Notes: generated from the sequence alone by a model not told the origin. A DNA stretch of 64,000 nucleotides from Natrinema altunense (GCF_000731985.1 NZ_JNCS01000011.1:1-64000), one strand, 5' to 3'; positions 1 to 8,678 are shown, numbered from the stretch's first letter. Translations and numbers: made by a program.

Positions 1-98
1 TTCGCATGGAATCAGCTTATCTGAACACTATCCTCCTACCGAGTGCAGTCGCTCGACGTGTTCCCGCGATCGCTGTCGAAAACTGGTTGACGCGGGGC

Positions 99-908
99 CT
101 ACAGGAGGAGTGCGATGGCGGCTACGACGACCAGCGACCCGCCGAAGAACCCCACGTCGACCGGTCGGATTCGGAGGTCCGCCAACTGGAGCTCCGCGCT
201 CGCCTCGTCGTGGAGCGAGTGAGAAAACCCTCTGGTTTCCATCGCTTCGACGGTGACCCGGCTCCGTTTGGCGACGTTGAATATCATCGGATAGAACGCT
301 CGCATCGAGAGTTTGAGCAGGTACGCGTAGTGTCGCCAGCGGAACCGGCCGGGCGAGTCCGGTGCGGCACTCCGAAGCCGATACGAGTTGACGAGGTCGT
401 GGTACTCCTCGAACAACACCGGCAGCATCCGGTAGCCGTAGGTGATGAGGAACGTAAACTGCCGCGGCACCCCGAGACTGCGCAGGCCGTGAGCGAGCGT
501 CTTCGGCCCCATGCTCGAGAAGACGGCCAGACTCGAGACCGAGATGATCGTCAGCTTTAGCGTAAACGGGAGCAGCGCTTGGACTGCCGCGACCGGATCG
601 CCGGTGAAGGCGGTTACGACCGCGTAGGACGCGAGGGTCGAGGCGACGCTGAACGCCATCACACCGACGAGAAAGACGCTCACCCGCGATAGGACTGCGA
701 GTATCGAGACGAACGCGAGCAACCCCAGCAACACCCTAGTGTCGTAGAACAGCCAGGGGACGAACAGGAAGACGGCGTACCACAGAAGCAGGACCCGTGG
801 ATCGAGGCGGTGGAGGAACGATCCCTCGTTCTCGTAGGCCGTCCGGAGCAGATCGGTCTTGATCGCGTCGACCGACGCTGCGTCCCGGAGCCCGTCGAGG
901 TAGGTCAT
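99..908 (-). CDS. ECF transporter transmembrane (T) component
   Basis: A 269-residue membrane protein that would couple ATP hydrolysis to the substrate-binding subunit of an energy-coupling-factor vitamin or metal importer. Several hydrophobic segments lie between about residues 40 and 180. A conserved coupling-helix motif, EAMETRGF, sits near residue 220, as expected of CbiQ/EcfT proteins. The ATG at 908 overlaps the TGA of the upstream ATPase gene in an ATGA junction, which fixes the start although the frame is open further upstream. It is the last gene of an S-A-T operon. The substrate is unknown. Confidence 0.85.
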   Translation of the reverse strand: MTYLDGLRDAASVDAIKTDLLRTAYENEGSFLHRLDPRVLLLWYAVFLFVPWLFYDTRVLLGLLAFVSILAVLSRVSVFLVGVMAFSVASTLASYAVVTAFTGDPVAAVQALLPFTLKLTIISVSSLAVFSSMGPKTLAHGLRSLGVPRQFTFLITYGYRMLPVLFEEYHDLVNSYRLRSAAPDSPGRFRWRHYAYLLKLSMRAFYPMIFNVAKRSRVTVEAMETRGFSHSLHDEASAELQLADLRIRPVDVGFFGGSLVVVAAIALLL

Positions 909-2653
909 CGATCGTCCCCCCCGATCGATGCCGGCGACGGACCGTCGGCACGGAATCGGTCCGCGAACGCCTCGACGGTCAACGGTGCGGGATCGAGACC
1001 GAGTTCCGCGGCGAGACGGACGACCTGCGGCGGATGGAGGTTCGCCCGTTCGAGGACGCCGGTGTCCGCGAAGACGTGCTCGGGAGAGCCGTCCGCGATG
1101 ACGTCGCCGTCGTCGAGGACGACGACGCGGGTCGCCCACGCCGCCGCGAGCTCGAGGTCGTGCGTCGCGACGACCACCGTCTCGACGCGCGTTCCAGCCC
1201 GGTCGATCGTCCGGCCGACCTCTTCACGACTCGCGAGGTCGAGACTGCCGGTCGGTTCGTCCAGCAGAATGATCGAGGGATCGGTCGCCAGCCCGATCGC
1301 CAGCGAGGCACGCCGTTGCTGGCCGACGCTGAGGAGTCGTCCGTCGCGGTCCTGTAACGCGCCGAGATCGAGGAAGTCGATCACGTCGTCGACGCGTTCC
1401 GCCCCGTCGGGATAGCCCCTGTCCTCGAGATAGTGGGCTACGTCGGCCCGCACCGAATCGTCGATGAACATCTCCTCGGGGTTCTGGTGGACGTAGACGA
1501 CGTCGTCGGCGAGCCGTTCCGGGAGGACCGTCCCCGTGTCGACGCCGTCGACGGTCACGGTTCCCGTATCGGGCGTTTCGAGACCGGTGATCAACTGCAA
1601 GAGCGTCGACTTTCCGGCCCCGTTGCTCCCGACGAGGGCGATTCGATCGTCGGGATAGAGATCCAGCGACAGGTCGTCGAGAACCGTTCGCGTCCCACTC
1701 CGGAGCGTCTGGTAGGTGTGGGTGACATCGTCGAACGAGATCACGGGCTCGGATCGCCGGTCGGCCGGCTGCGCATCCGCGGCGGAGCCATCGGTCCGAA
1801 CCGCCGACTCGGACGCCTGTTCCGTGAACTGAGTGATGGCATCGGCCAGCGTCACCGGAAGCCGATCGCCGTCGTCGAGGACGCGATCCGCGATCCGGGT
1901 CACCTGCGGCGGATGGATGTCCTGCGCTCGAAGATCGTCCAGCCTGTTCAGAGCCTTGTCGACGGGGAGCTTCCAGCTGACGGTACCGTCGTCGACGAGA
2001 ACCACGTGATCGCAGTACTCCGCGATGAACTCCGTCTGGTGCTCGATCGTGACGACCGTCTTCCCCCGCTCCCGGTTGAGCCGGGCGAGCCGATCGTACG
2101 TCTCGCGGGCGTTGATCGGATCGAGCTGTGCGGCCGGCTCGTCCACGACGAGGATCTCGGGGTCGAGCGAGAGCGCCGCAGCCAGCGCGACGAGGTGTTT
2201 CTGGCCGCCCGACAGCTCCCAGACGAACCGGTCCTCGAGCCCCTCGAGATCGAGGGTTTCGAGCGTCCGGGAGACTCGCTCGCGGTAGTCCTCGAGCCCG
2301 TAGTTCAGCGGGGCGAACGCTACCTCCTCGAACACCGTCGGACTGACGAGCTGGTTGTCGAACTCCTGGAACACGTAGCCGACGTGGCGGGACAGTTCCG
2401 ACACCGAACTCGTCCGCACGTCGAGATCGGCGACCGTCACCTGTCCCTCGATCTCCCCCTCGTAAAAGTGGGGAATGATCCCGTTGAACGACTTGCACAG
2501 CGTCGTCTTGCCTGAGCCGTTTCCGCCGACGACCGCGACGAACTCGCCGGGATCGATCTCCAGATCCGCGCCCGACAGGACGGCATCGTCGGTTCCCGGG
2601 TAGCGAAACGAGAGGTCGTCGACGACGATCCCAGCGTCGTGCGTTTCCGTCAT
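905..2653 (-). CDS. ECF transporter duplicated ATP-binding protein (fused EcfA1-EcfA2)
   Basis: A 582-residue cytoplasmic ATPase with two ABC nucleotide-binding domains in one chain, matching the two ATPase subunits that are separate genes in many bacteria. Domain 1 has Walker A GGNGSGKTT near residue 43, the signature LSGGQ, and Walker B ILVVDEP. Domain 2 has GSNGAGKST near 342, a slightly altered signature LSVGQ, and IILLDEP. Both ends overlap neighbours by ATGA, so translation is probably coupled to the S and T genes. The two halves are joined by an acidic linker around residues 270-305. It powers import of an unidentified micronutrient. Confidence 0.93.
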   Translation of the reverse strand: MTETHDAGIVVDDLSFRYPGTDDAVLSGADLEIDPGEFVAVVGGNGSGKTTLCKSFNGIIPHFYEGEIEGQVTVADLDVRTSSVSELSRHVGYVFQEFDNQLVSPTVFEEVAFAPLNYGLEDYRERVSRTLETLDLEGLEDRFVWELSGGQKHLVALAAALSLDPEILVVDEPAAQLDPINARETYDRLARLNRERGKTVVTIEHQTEFIAEYCDHVVLVDDGTVSWKLPVDKALNRLDDLRAQDIHPPQVTRIADRVLDDGDRLPVTLADAITQFTEQASESAVRTDGSAADAQPADRRSEPVISFDDVTHTYQTLRSGTRTVLDDLSLDLYPDDRIALVGSNGAGKSTLLQLITGLETPDTGTVTVDGVDTGTVLPERLADDVVYVHQNPEEMFIDDSVRADVAHYLEDRGYPDGAERVDDVIDFLDLGALQDRDGRLLSVGQQRRASLAIGLATDPSIILLDEPTGSLDLASREEVGRTIDRAGTRVETVVVATHDLELAAAWATRVVVLDDGDVIADGSPEHVFADTGVLERANLHPPQVVRLAAELGLDPAPLTVEAFADRFRADGPSPASIGGDDR

Positions 2654-3510
2654 CGTTCTCGTGTAGGCTGGCTCGCTCGGTACCAGACGATAGCCGCGAC
2701 GGCCGCGGCGATGACGATGGGCACCGCGATGAAGAGTTGACCGTACACGTCGAGGAATTCGGGCTCCCAGACGACGTTGATGGCCCCGCCGACTTCACTC
2801 GCAGCCTCGGCCACGAACGCAAGCGGGACGGCGATCAGTACCGCCAATAGCGCCTTGATCGAGAGGCCATCGGTCATCGATGCACCGCGCTCGCCCTGAA
2901 ACGGTTCCATCCCCAACAGTGGCTCGACCTTTCCGTGGAGCTTGGGATAGAGATACAGTGCGGGAAGCACGCCGAAGACGATCCCAGTGATCGCCATCTG
3001 CGTGACGAAGTCGACTCCCTCGAGCACGAGGATGCTCTCGGGAAGGCCGGGGACCGCTTCGAGTTCCTCGACGCCGACGTAGATCTTTCCGATATCGATC
3101 CACATCGCGAAGAACTCCTCGAGGGCCTCCGCGAGGAACACGACCAGCGCCAGCTGCGTCGTATTCTCGGGATCCTGCAGGAGTTTCACGGCGAAATAGT
3201 AACAGACCGGAATCAGTAGCAATCCTTCCATCGCACCCAGCCCGTCGAACTCGCCAAGCAGAATCTCGCCGAAGACGATCTCGCCGACGGGGACGGCCAG
3301 CGCCGCCCAGTAGGTCCGAAACAGGAGAACCAGTACGATCGGAATGAAGACGAACCCGCCGACCCCTAACTCGAGCGGTCCGAGCGTGAATTCCGGCAGG
3401 ATCTCCGTGACGGCGTTTTGCAGTCCCGTGAGCGACATCACGAGTATGAACACCATCATGTCGTGTTTGCCCAAGGTAAAGCGACTCCCCGTAGCTGTCG
3501 ATGTACTCAT
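2650..3510 (-). CDS. Putative ECF transporter substrate-binding (S) membrane protein
   Basis: A 286-residue polytopic membrane protein with about six to seven hydrophobic segments. It is the first gene of the operon, followed by ATPase and T genes with ATGA overlaps, so a substrate-capture role is inferred mainly from context. The start chosen is the ATG at 3510 (MSTSTATG). An in-frame ATG about 54 nt upstream is also possible. An AT-rich element near 3545-3556 could be the promoter. No family signature identifying thiamin, biotin, cobalt or another ligand was recognised. A general membrane protein co-transcribed with an importer is the alternative. Confidence 0.65.
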   Translation of the reverse strand: MSTSTATGSRFTLGKHDMMVFILVMSLTGLQNAVTEILPEFTLGPLELGVGGFVFIPIVLVLLFRTYWAALAVPVGEIVFGEILLGEFDGLGAMEGLLLIPVCYYFAVKLLQDPENTTQLALVVFLAEALEEFFAMWIDIGKIYVGVEELEAVPGLPESILVLEGVDFVTQMAITGIVFGVLPALYLYPKLHGKVEPLLGMEPFQGERGASMTDGLSIKALLAVLIAVPLAFVAEAASEVGGAINVVWEPEFLDVYGQLFIAVPIVIAAAVAAIVWYRASQPTRER

Positions 3511-3752
3511 GTGCAGATCAGTGGTTCCCCGATTCGTATTTGTAATCTTATAATTGAGGTACATAACGAAACCGGCGGGAGGCCCTCGTTCGATAGATGC
3601 TACCACCGATATGTTGGATATATAGCTCTCATAGCTGGGCTTACTTGTGCACGCTCGTCGCATTCGGACGATGGACACAGCAGTTCGTCGCAAACGGAGC
3701 GTCGTGGAGTTACGTACCGAAGCGGACCGGTTCGTCGGAGCGGGTGTTGCCG

Positions 3753-4526
3753 ATGTCTGAGTCGAACCTCCGATTCGGCGCTGCGATGGACATCCGCTTC
3801 GAGACCGACGTGGAGTCGTTCGTCGCCTTTCTGACCGACGCGGGGTTGGAACACGTCGAACTCCGCGCCGGCTATCTCGACGTCCGCGAGGACGGTCCCG
3901 ACTCGCAGACACTCCGGACCGTGGCCGACGAGTACGACGTGACCTACTCCGTCCACGCTCCACACCTCGATGTCGCACCGGGAGCGATCAACGACCACAT
4001 CCGGTCAGGCGTCGTCGAGGCGACGACAGACGCGCTCGAGTTCGCCGCTGCTATCGACGCCGTCGGCGTCGTCGTCCACGGGGGTGGCGCACGGACGCGG
4101 TACCCGACCCGCGTCCGCGAGTACACCCGCTCTCAGGCCGTCGAAACGGTTCGAGCGTGTGCCCGCCGCGCCGCGGACGTGAACGTCCCGCTCTGTCTAG
4201 AGAACCAGCGACGCAAGTCCGATGTCCGACGCTTCACCGCGACCCCGGACCGTCTCGCGTCCTTCCTCGAGGACGTCGGTGTCGGGCCGGACGCGCTTCG
4301 CATCACCCTCGATGTCGGGCATGCGAAGGCCAGCGACATCGATTACGAGCGGTTCGTCGACCGCTTTGGCGACCGCATTCACCTCGCCCACCTCCACGAC
4401 AATGACGGGAAAACGGATTCCCACGATCCCCTTCCCTCGTTTCGATCGGTCGGTGCGGATATCGATGCCCCGTACAACATCCTCGAGATGAAGTCCCGCG
4501 CCGACATCACGCGATCGCTTGAGTAG
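3753..4526 (+). CDS. Sugar phosphate isomerase/epimerase-like TIM-barrel protein
   Basis: A 257-residue protein of the xylose-isomerase-like/AP-endonuclease-2 TIM-barrel superfamily. Candidate metal ligands are visible: His in SVHAPH, Glu in CLENQ, Asp and His in LDVGHA, and His in HLHDNDG. The family includes epimerases, isomerases and endonuclease IV; the short length and lack of endonuclease-specific features favour a sugar or polyol enzyme. The start MSESNLRFG at 3753 was chosen because the upstream open frame has non-haloarchaeal composition. It is divergent from the ECF operon and appears monocistronic. The substrate cannot be told. Confidence 0.75.
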   Translation: MSESNLRFGAAMDIRFETDVESFVAFLTDAGLEHVELRAGYLDVREDGPDSQTLRTVADEYDVTYSVHAPHLDVAPGAINDHIRSGVVEATTDALEFAAAIDAVGVVVHGGGARTRYPTRVREYTRSQAVETVRACARRAADVNVPLCLENQRRKSDVRRFTATPDRLASFLEDVGVGPDALRITLDVGHAKASDIDYERFVDRFGDRIHLAHLHDNDGKTDSHDPLPSFRSVGADIDAPYNILEMKSRADITRSLE

Positions 4527-4709
4527 CCGCCGTGGCTCGCTCTTGCGTTCCTGATCACCGCTGAGGGGTCGGGACGATCGCGTGCCACCGATCGCACTCG
4601 CGAAAGCGACGGCTCCCCGCGTCCAATCCATGTCAGAAGTCGTCTTCGAACCCTCCGCAATCGAAGCGCTGGCTCGTTCTCAGGGCCGGCAGACGGAACG
4701 AGAGCCGAC

Positions 4710-5129
4710 TCAGTCCTCGGTCGTCGTCTTGTCGACGTCGAGGTCGCCCTGGTAGATCTCCGCGCCGTCCTGTGCGACCTTCTCGGCGAGGACGGCGCAC
4801 TTGACGCGCATCGGCGAGATATCGACGCCGAGCATGTCGATCACGTCGTCGCGGTCCATCTCGTGGAGTTCCGCAAGCGTCGTGCCCGCGAGCTCGCCCG
4901 AGAGCATGCTGGCGGAGGCCTGACTGATCGCACAGCCGTCACCCCGGAAGGCGACCCGTTCGATCGTCTCCCCGTCGTCGGCGAGTTGGACATCCATACG
5001 AATCTCGTCGCCACACATCGGGTTCTCGCCGACGTGCGTGAACGTCGGATCCTCGAGTTCCCCGTAGTTGCGCGGGTTCTTGTAGTGGTCGAGGATCTGC
5101 TGTCGGTACATATCGGAGCCCAGTCCCAT
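4710..5129 (-). CDS. sufU: Iron-sulfur cluster scaffold protein SufU/NifU-like
   Basis: A 139-residue IscU/SufU-type protein for Fe-S cluster assembly or sulfur transfer from the cysteine desulfurase. The three conserved Cys are present, in NPMCGDE, GDGCAIS and RVKCAV, as is the opening MYRQQILDHYKNPRN typical of the family. The start MGLGSDMYRQ at 5129 is preferred over the next ATG at 5111. The frame runs open a further 500 nt upstream but only as low-quality sequence. The cognate sufS lies about 3.5 kb away in the same orientation, separated by an HD gene, a receiver gene and a CRISPR array. Confidence 0.92.
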   Translation of the reverse strand: MGLGSDMYRQQILDHYKNPRNYGELEDPTFTHVGENPMCGDEIRMDVQLADDGETIERVAFRGDGCAISQASASMLSGELAGTTLAELHEMDRDDVIDMLGVDISPMRVKCAVLAEKVAQDGAEIYQGDLDVDKTTTED

Positions 5130-5717
5130 CGGTGGATACGGATAGGCCAGTGAGTTGTAAAAGGGTTCCGGGGCCGAAACGGGCGACCGAGTCCGTCTCC
5201 GACGGATTCGGGCCTGCGACGCGTCCCTCGAGCGGAGCGATCCGGCCGCAACTTCGCGGCCACATCTCAGTTTGATGACCGCTCCGGGGCTGTTTTGTAC
5301 TCTGCCATCGAACGGCGAAATATGTTCCGCCGGATGAAAGAAACGGTCGTCAGCGCGGTCGTGCTGACTCTCATCGGCTACATCGTGTGGCCGTGGCGGG
5401 GTGACGATACCTGGAAGTGGTTCACGTATCTCCCCCGAGTCCGTGAGCGGGGACTTCGGCATTCTGGCACTGGCCGTGCTCCGTACCGCGGCGGTCGGGT
5501 TTTTGCTTCCGGCGGCCGGTCTCCGGGTGTCGTCCCTCGCGGGAGGAGGGGCCACGTTCTCGTCACGTCGCCTCGGGAGTTCGTGACTCGACCGTCCGCA
5601 GAACGCGTGCCACACTCCTTGCACGCCGCGCTCGCGAACGGGTGAAAGCCGGTACTGCTACGCTGACCCCCGGACGACCGGCGGGTTCAGGGGGCAGGCG
5701 CCGACGACGTCAGGTCG
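5130..5717. other. Gene-poor stretch with possible remnant of a small membrane protein
   Basis: No convincing gene. On the plus strand a frame beginning near 5322 encodes a hydrophobic N-terminus (MKETVVSAVVLTLIGYIVW), and a second plus frame from about 5440 encodes another hydrophobic stretch (LALAVLRTAAVGFLLPAAG). They could be two pieces of one frameshifted membrane-protein gene, but the similarity is only compositional. The minus-strand frame open through this region is an extension of sufU and looks non-coding. Confidence 0.3.
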
Positions 5718-6350
5718 TTACGTTTCGCCCCGTACCTCCCTCTCGAGCCGCTCGAGAAACGCGCGAACGAACGCCACACGCTCCGCGGCGAGGTCCCGAC
5801 CGACGGCCGTGTACATCCGCGCCGGCAGGTCGAGAATCTTCTTGTGGATGTGGTTGTACTGGGTTGCGCCGGCGTCGGTGTCGTCCGCGGCGACCGGCCG
5901 GGCGGGGTCGTGGATCGGGTCGCCGATCTCGCCGCCGTAGGCGAACACGCGGGCGAGGCCGACCGCACCGAGCGCGTCGAGGTTGTCCGCATCCGAGACG
6001 AGTTTCGCCTCGAGCGTGGCGGGTTCGACGTCGTTCGAGTAGCGATGGGCGTGGATACAGTGCTGGACGCGTTCGACCGTCTCCGTCGTCGCGCCGAGAT
6101 CGCGCAAGATCCGGCCGCCTTCCCGCATCCCCCACGTCGCGTGATCGTCGATCTCGCCGCGGTCCTCCCTGGAGCGACCGATGTCGTGGAGGGCAACGGC
6201 GAGGTGGATCACGCGGTCGTCGACCGGTTCCGGATGGCGGTCGACGAGGGTCTCGGCGAGCGTGTCGACCCGCTGGACGTGGTGCCAGTCGTGGGCCGGC
6301 GACGCGTCGTCGAAATACGGGCGTGCGCGGTCGCGAACTGCCTCGAGTAT
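5718..6350 (-). CDS. HD-domain phosphohydrolase with a probable non-canonical start
   Basis: A metal-dependent HD-superfamily hydrolase of about 210 residues, YedJ/YpgQ-like. The first conserved His lies in AHDWHHVQRV and the HD pair in ALHDIGRS, with downstream HRYSND and SDADNLDALGA (HD-family C-terminal Asp). The first canonical start codon (GTG at 6212) would delete the N-terminal helix carrying AHDWHH. The coding signal continues upstream to about 6350, where only GTA ATA CTC codons are found. A TATA-like TTATTTT lies 24-27 nt before that point, consistent with a leaderless mRNA beginning there. Hence either an ATA/GTA start, or a mutated or mis-sequenced ATG/GTG. The substrate is unknown, probably nucleotide-like. 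Confidence 0.8.
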   Translation of the reverse strand: MLEAVRDRARPYFDDASPAHDWHHVQRVDTLAETLVDRHPEPVDDRVIHLAVALHDIGRSREDRGEIDDHATWGMREGGRILRDLGATTETVERVQHCIHAHRYSNDVEPATLEAKLVSDADNLDALGAVGLARVFAYGGEIGDPIHDPARPVAADDTDAGATQYNHIHKKILDLPARMYTAVGRDLAAERVAFVRAFLERLEREVRGET

Positions 6351-6373
6351 TACTGCGTGGTTTCGGCAGCCGG

Positions 6374-6380
6374 AAAATAA
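6374..6380 (-). promoter_or_regulatory. TATA-like box for the HD-domain gene
   Basis: TTATTTT on the minus strand, centred about 26 nt upstream of the 6350-6353 codons. This is the usual distance for a haloarchaeal leaderless promoter. Confidence 0.45.
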
Positions 6381-6471
6381 GTGTGCCGTCCGCGGGGTCC
6401 GGCGGCGGCCGACGGACGAGCGACGTGGATCGTCTCAGACGGTTGCGGTCGAATGTCGCCCGCGCTCGCGG

Positions 6472-6924
6472 TCACTGCGACGATGTCTGGACGATCGCGA
6501 ACCAGAACTCCTCGATCGATCGGACGAACTCGACGAAGTCCTCGGGTTCGACCGGCTTCTGCATGTAGGTGTCCGCCTCGAGACCGTGCGACTGGACGAT
6601 CTTCTCCCCCGCGTCGGAGCTGGTGAGCACGATGACGGGAATCTCGGCCAGCACCGGGTCGTTTTTCAGTTCCGAGAGGACATCGATTCCGCTCTTGCCG
6701 GGCAACTGGGGCTCGAGGAGGACGATGTCCGGACACGGCTCGTCCGCGTATTCGTTTCGCTGATGGACGAAATCGAGCGCCGAATCGCCGTCGGAGACGA
6801 TGTGAATGGTGTTCAGGAGTTTCGCGTCCGCGAACTGTTCCTCGAAGAGTCGGCTGTCGCCGGGGTTCGGCTCGACCAGCAGGATATCGATTTGCTCCCC
6901 CGTTCGCTCGGTTTCCGTCGACAT
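6472..6924 (-). CDS. Stand-alone receiver-domain protein lacking the phospho-acceptor Asp
   Basis: A 150-residue single-domain CheY-like protein of the Rcp1-like type common in haloarchaea. The fold is clear: ILLVEPNPGD at the N-terminus, IVLLEPQLPG at strand 3, VIVLTSSD with the conserved Thr/Ser, and MQKPVEPEDF with the conserved Lys. The strand-3 Asp that normally takes the phosphate is Glu, and the metal-binding acidic pair near residue 19 is Glu-Pro instead of Glu-Asp. Normal phosphorylation is therefore unlikely, and Glu may mimic the active state. It has no output domain and no adjacent histidine kinase. It could act as a phosphorylation-independent adaptor. Confidence 0.88.
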   Translation of the reverse strand: MSTETERTGEQIDILLVEPNPGDSRLFEEQFADAKLLNTIHIVSDGDSALDFVHQRNEYADEPCPDIVLLEPQLPGKSGIDVLSELKNDPVLAEIPVIVLTSSDAGEKIVQSHGLEADTYMQKPVEPEDFVEFVRSIEEFWFAIVQTSSQ

Positions 6925-7172
6925 TTGGAGGTGCTATCACGTGCGCGGGTAAAACGCCCGTGTCACGCTCGCTGAACAGTCACTGGACCCATACCGGTCG
7001 GTTCGGCGCGGCCGCCGTCTCCGCTACCGCGACCGAATCGCGAGTCCGCGATCGGCCTGATGTCGTCGCGACGGCGAGCGGTCGATCCTGGCGTGCTCGA
7101 GCCGTGTACGGTATTTCTCCGGGCGGCGAACAATAGATATACGTTACTATAGGCTGACAATCAGCATGGAAG

Positions 7173-7274
7173 CCGCTCTCCAAACGCGCGAGCGGAGGGG
7201 GCACGTATCGATAATGCCCCGGGTGTCAGAGCACCCGAGACTGGCTTCCAATCCCCACCGAGGGATTTGAAAGC
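7173..7274. other. Cluster of four consecutive stem-loops
   Basis: Four inverted repeats follow one another closely: CCGCTC/GAGCGG (7173-7178 with 7190-7195), GGGGCA/TGCCCC (7198-7203 with 7215-7220), GGGTG/CACCC (7221-7225 with 7232-7236) and AATCCC/GGGATT (7250-7255 with 7262-7267). The last lies inside a 30-nt unit, 7244-7273, that starts GCTTC and ends TGAAA like the CRISPR repeats 500 nt downstream. This could be a structured RNA, a 5' regulatory region of the zinc-motif gene, or a relic CRISPR repeat. No known RNA family was recognised. Confidence 0.4.
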
Positions 7275-7318
7275 ATGACCGCATACATTCTACCGGGATA
7301 TAAACATCCCGCCCGACG

Positions 7319-7594
7319 ATGGAATCAACACCACCAACCAGCGACAGCGCCCGATACTCGGGACCGGCCGCGGCGGCCACGGAGGTCGCGATGACTGGTC
7401 ACGACGAGTGGGTCGACCCAGCCAGTACGAGGACGGAGCCGGCCGACGAGGCGGCTGACGCGACCGACTGGTCGCTTCCCGACTGTCCCGCCTGCGGCCG
7501 TCCCGTCTGGGTCGTGACCGTCAACGGTCCCAGCGACGCCACCGCCTCCCCCTGTGGCTGTTCCGTCCCGCCCGGCAGCCTCGAGCGCGAATAA
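7319..7594 (+). CDS. Small CPxCG-type zinc-binding protein
   Basis: A small protein of 91 residues, or 67 if translation starts at the second ATG at 7391. The C-terminal half carries LPDCPACGRPVW and later PCGCSVP, two Cys pairs suited to one zinc ion. Small two-Cys-pair proteins are abundant in haloarchaea and mostly of unknown role. A TATA-like GATATAAAC at about 7298-7305 is only 15-20 nt before the first ATG, so the start is uncertain. The N-terminal 40 residues are Ala/Asp/Thr-rich and probably disordered. Confidence 0.65.
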   Translation: MESTPPTSDSARYSGPAAAATEVAMTGHDEWVDPASTRTEPADEAADATDWSLPDCPACGRPVWVVTVNGPSDATASPCGCSVPPGSLERE

Positions 7595-7745
7595 CGGGCC
7601 GCCGAGCACTCGTTTTTTGTCGTTGCTCGAGTCGCCTCGTCGCATATGAGGGGTTCCGACATGCCCAACCGGGTGAATTTGGTTTGGATTGATCGAAAAT
7701 CTAATTAAAATGGGGCCGGTGCTGCAGTTCCGCGCGAACGTCACC

Positions 7746-8429
7746 ATTTCAACCCTACAAGGGTCCTGCTGAAACAGCGAGTGCCACGCTCGAGCGGAGG
7801 AGCAGACCGAGGAGCTTCAACCCTACAAGGGTCCTGCTGAAACTGGCTCGGAAGCGGCGCTTCGATCTCGAGCGGAGCTTCAACCCTACAAGGGTCCTGC
7901 TGAAACCGTCGAATCCTCTTTGCCCGGAAGGTGATCTTCTCTGCTTCAACCCTACAAGGGTCCTGCTGAAACTGGCTCGTTCTCCGGACGAAAGATGGGC
8001 CAAAGCGGCTTCAACCCTACAAGGGTCCTGCTGAAACTCTACGCCCAGGGCCTCGGCGTTCGACTCCAGGCCGCTTCAACCCTACAAGGGTCCTGCTGAA
8101 ACTCACGCCGGGCATCGCTCTGATATGCTTCGATAAATCGCTTCAACCCTACAAGGGTCCTGCTGAAACATTGATACTGCGACAGCAGTCCGTTTGACGT
8201 GTTGCTTCAACCCTACAAGGGTCCTGCTGAAACTCGACTCCTGCTGATGGCTTCCAGACTGGTGTGACGCTTCAACCCTACAAGGGTCCTGCTGAAACCA
8301 CCATCTTCTGAGTTCCCTCGAGATTCGAGACATCGCTTCAACCCTACAAGGGTCCTGCTGAAACGAGTTCTTCCATCCCTCACGATAAGCCGCCTGGATG
8401 CTTCAACCCTACAAGGGTCCTGCTGAAAC
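7746..8429 (-). CRISPR. Orphan CRISPR array, 11 repeats and 10 spacers
   Basis: Repeats of 30 nt start at 7746, 7814, 7877, 7943, 8008, 8073, 8140, 8204, 8269, 8335 and 8400. The ten spacers are 33-38 nt. Read on the minus strand each repeat begins GTTTCAG and ends GGGTTGAAGC, matching the form of haloarchaeal type I-B repeats whose crRNA 5' handle ends TTGAAGC. The array is therefore assigned to the minus strand with the leader beyond 8429. The unit at 7746 ends ...GAAAT instead of ...GAAGC on the minus strand, the only visibly divergent copy, as expected for the leader-distal repeat. No cas gene is in the window. Open frames inside the array are artefacts. Confidence 0.97.
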
Positions 8430-8678
8430 CATGCTGGATATCGAACCTACAGAATCTAATACGCTTGGATTAACGGCACTCGTTTCGTCGACCGTTACTA
8501 CTGGAATACTCCCCGGGGGGTCGACGAACGTTCCACAAACCTGAGACGAACGGTGGGGCGCGAACAGTTGCCGCGTTCCTCCGAAGCGGTGACTCCACTG
8601 TGAGCCCTGGCTCGCGGTGCTTACCGAGACGGCCCTCGAGCGCCAGTGAAAGCATCGTGCCTCGCGGTCAGCGTTCGC
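8430..8678 (-). promoter_or_regulatory. Probable CRISPR leader region
   Basis: This non-coding stretch lies between the leader-proximal repeat and the sufS stop codon. On the minus strand the 50 nt before the first repeat are AT-richer than the surroundings and include GTATTAGATT about 25-35 nt upstream, a weak TATA candidate for pre-crRNA transcription. The assignment rests on repeat orientation and on the degenerate repeat at the opposite end. Confidence 0.5.

Noticed and set aside
1-98. Left window edge as part of a gene
   Set aside because: No frame with coding character crosses the edge; the region is the downstream side of the ECF T gene.
7755-8333. Open frames with recurring FSRTLVGLK or FQQDPCRVEA units
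   Set aside because: These are translations of the CRISPR repeats, not proteins.
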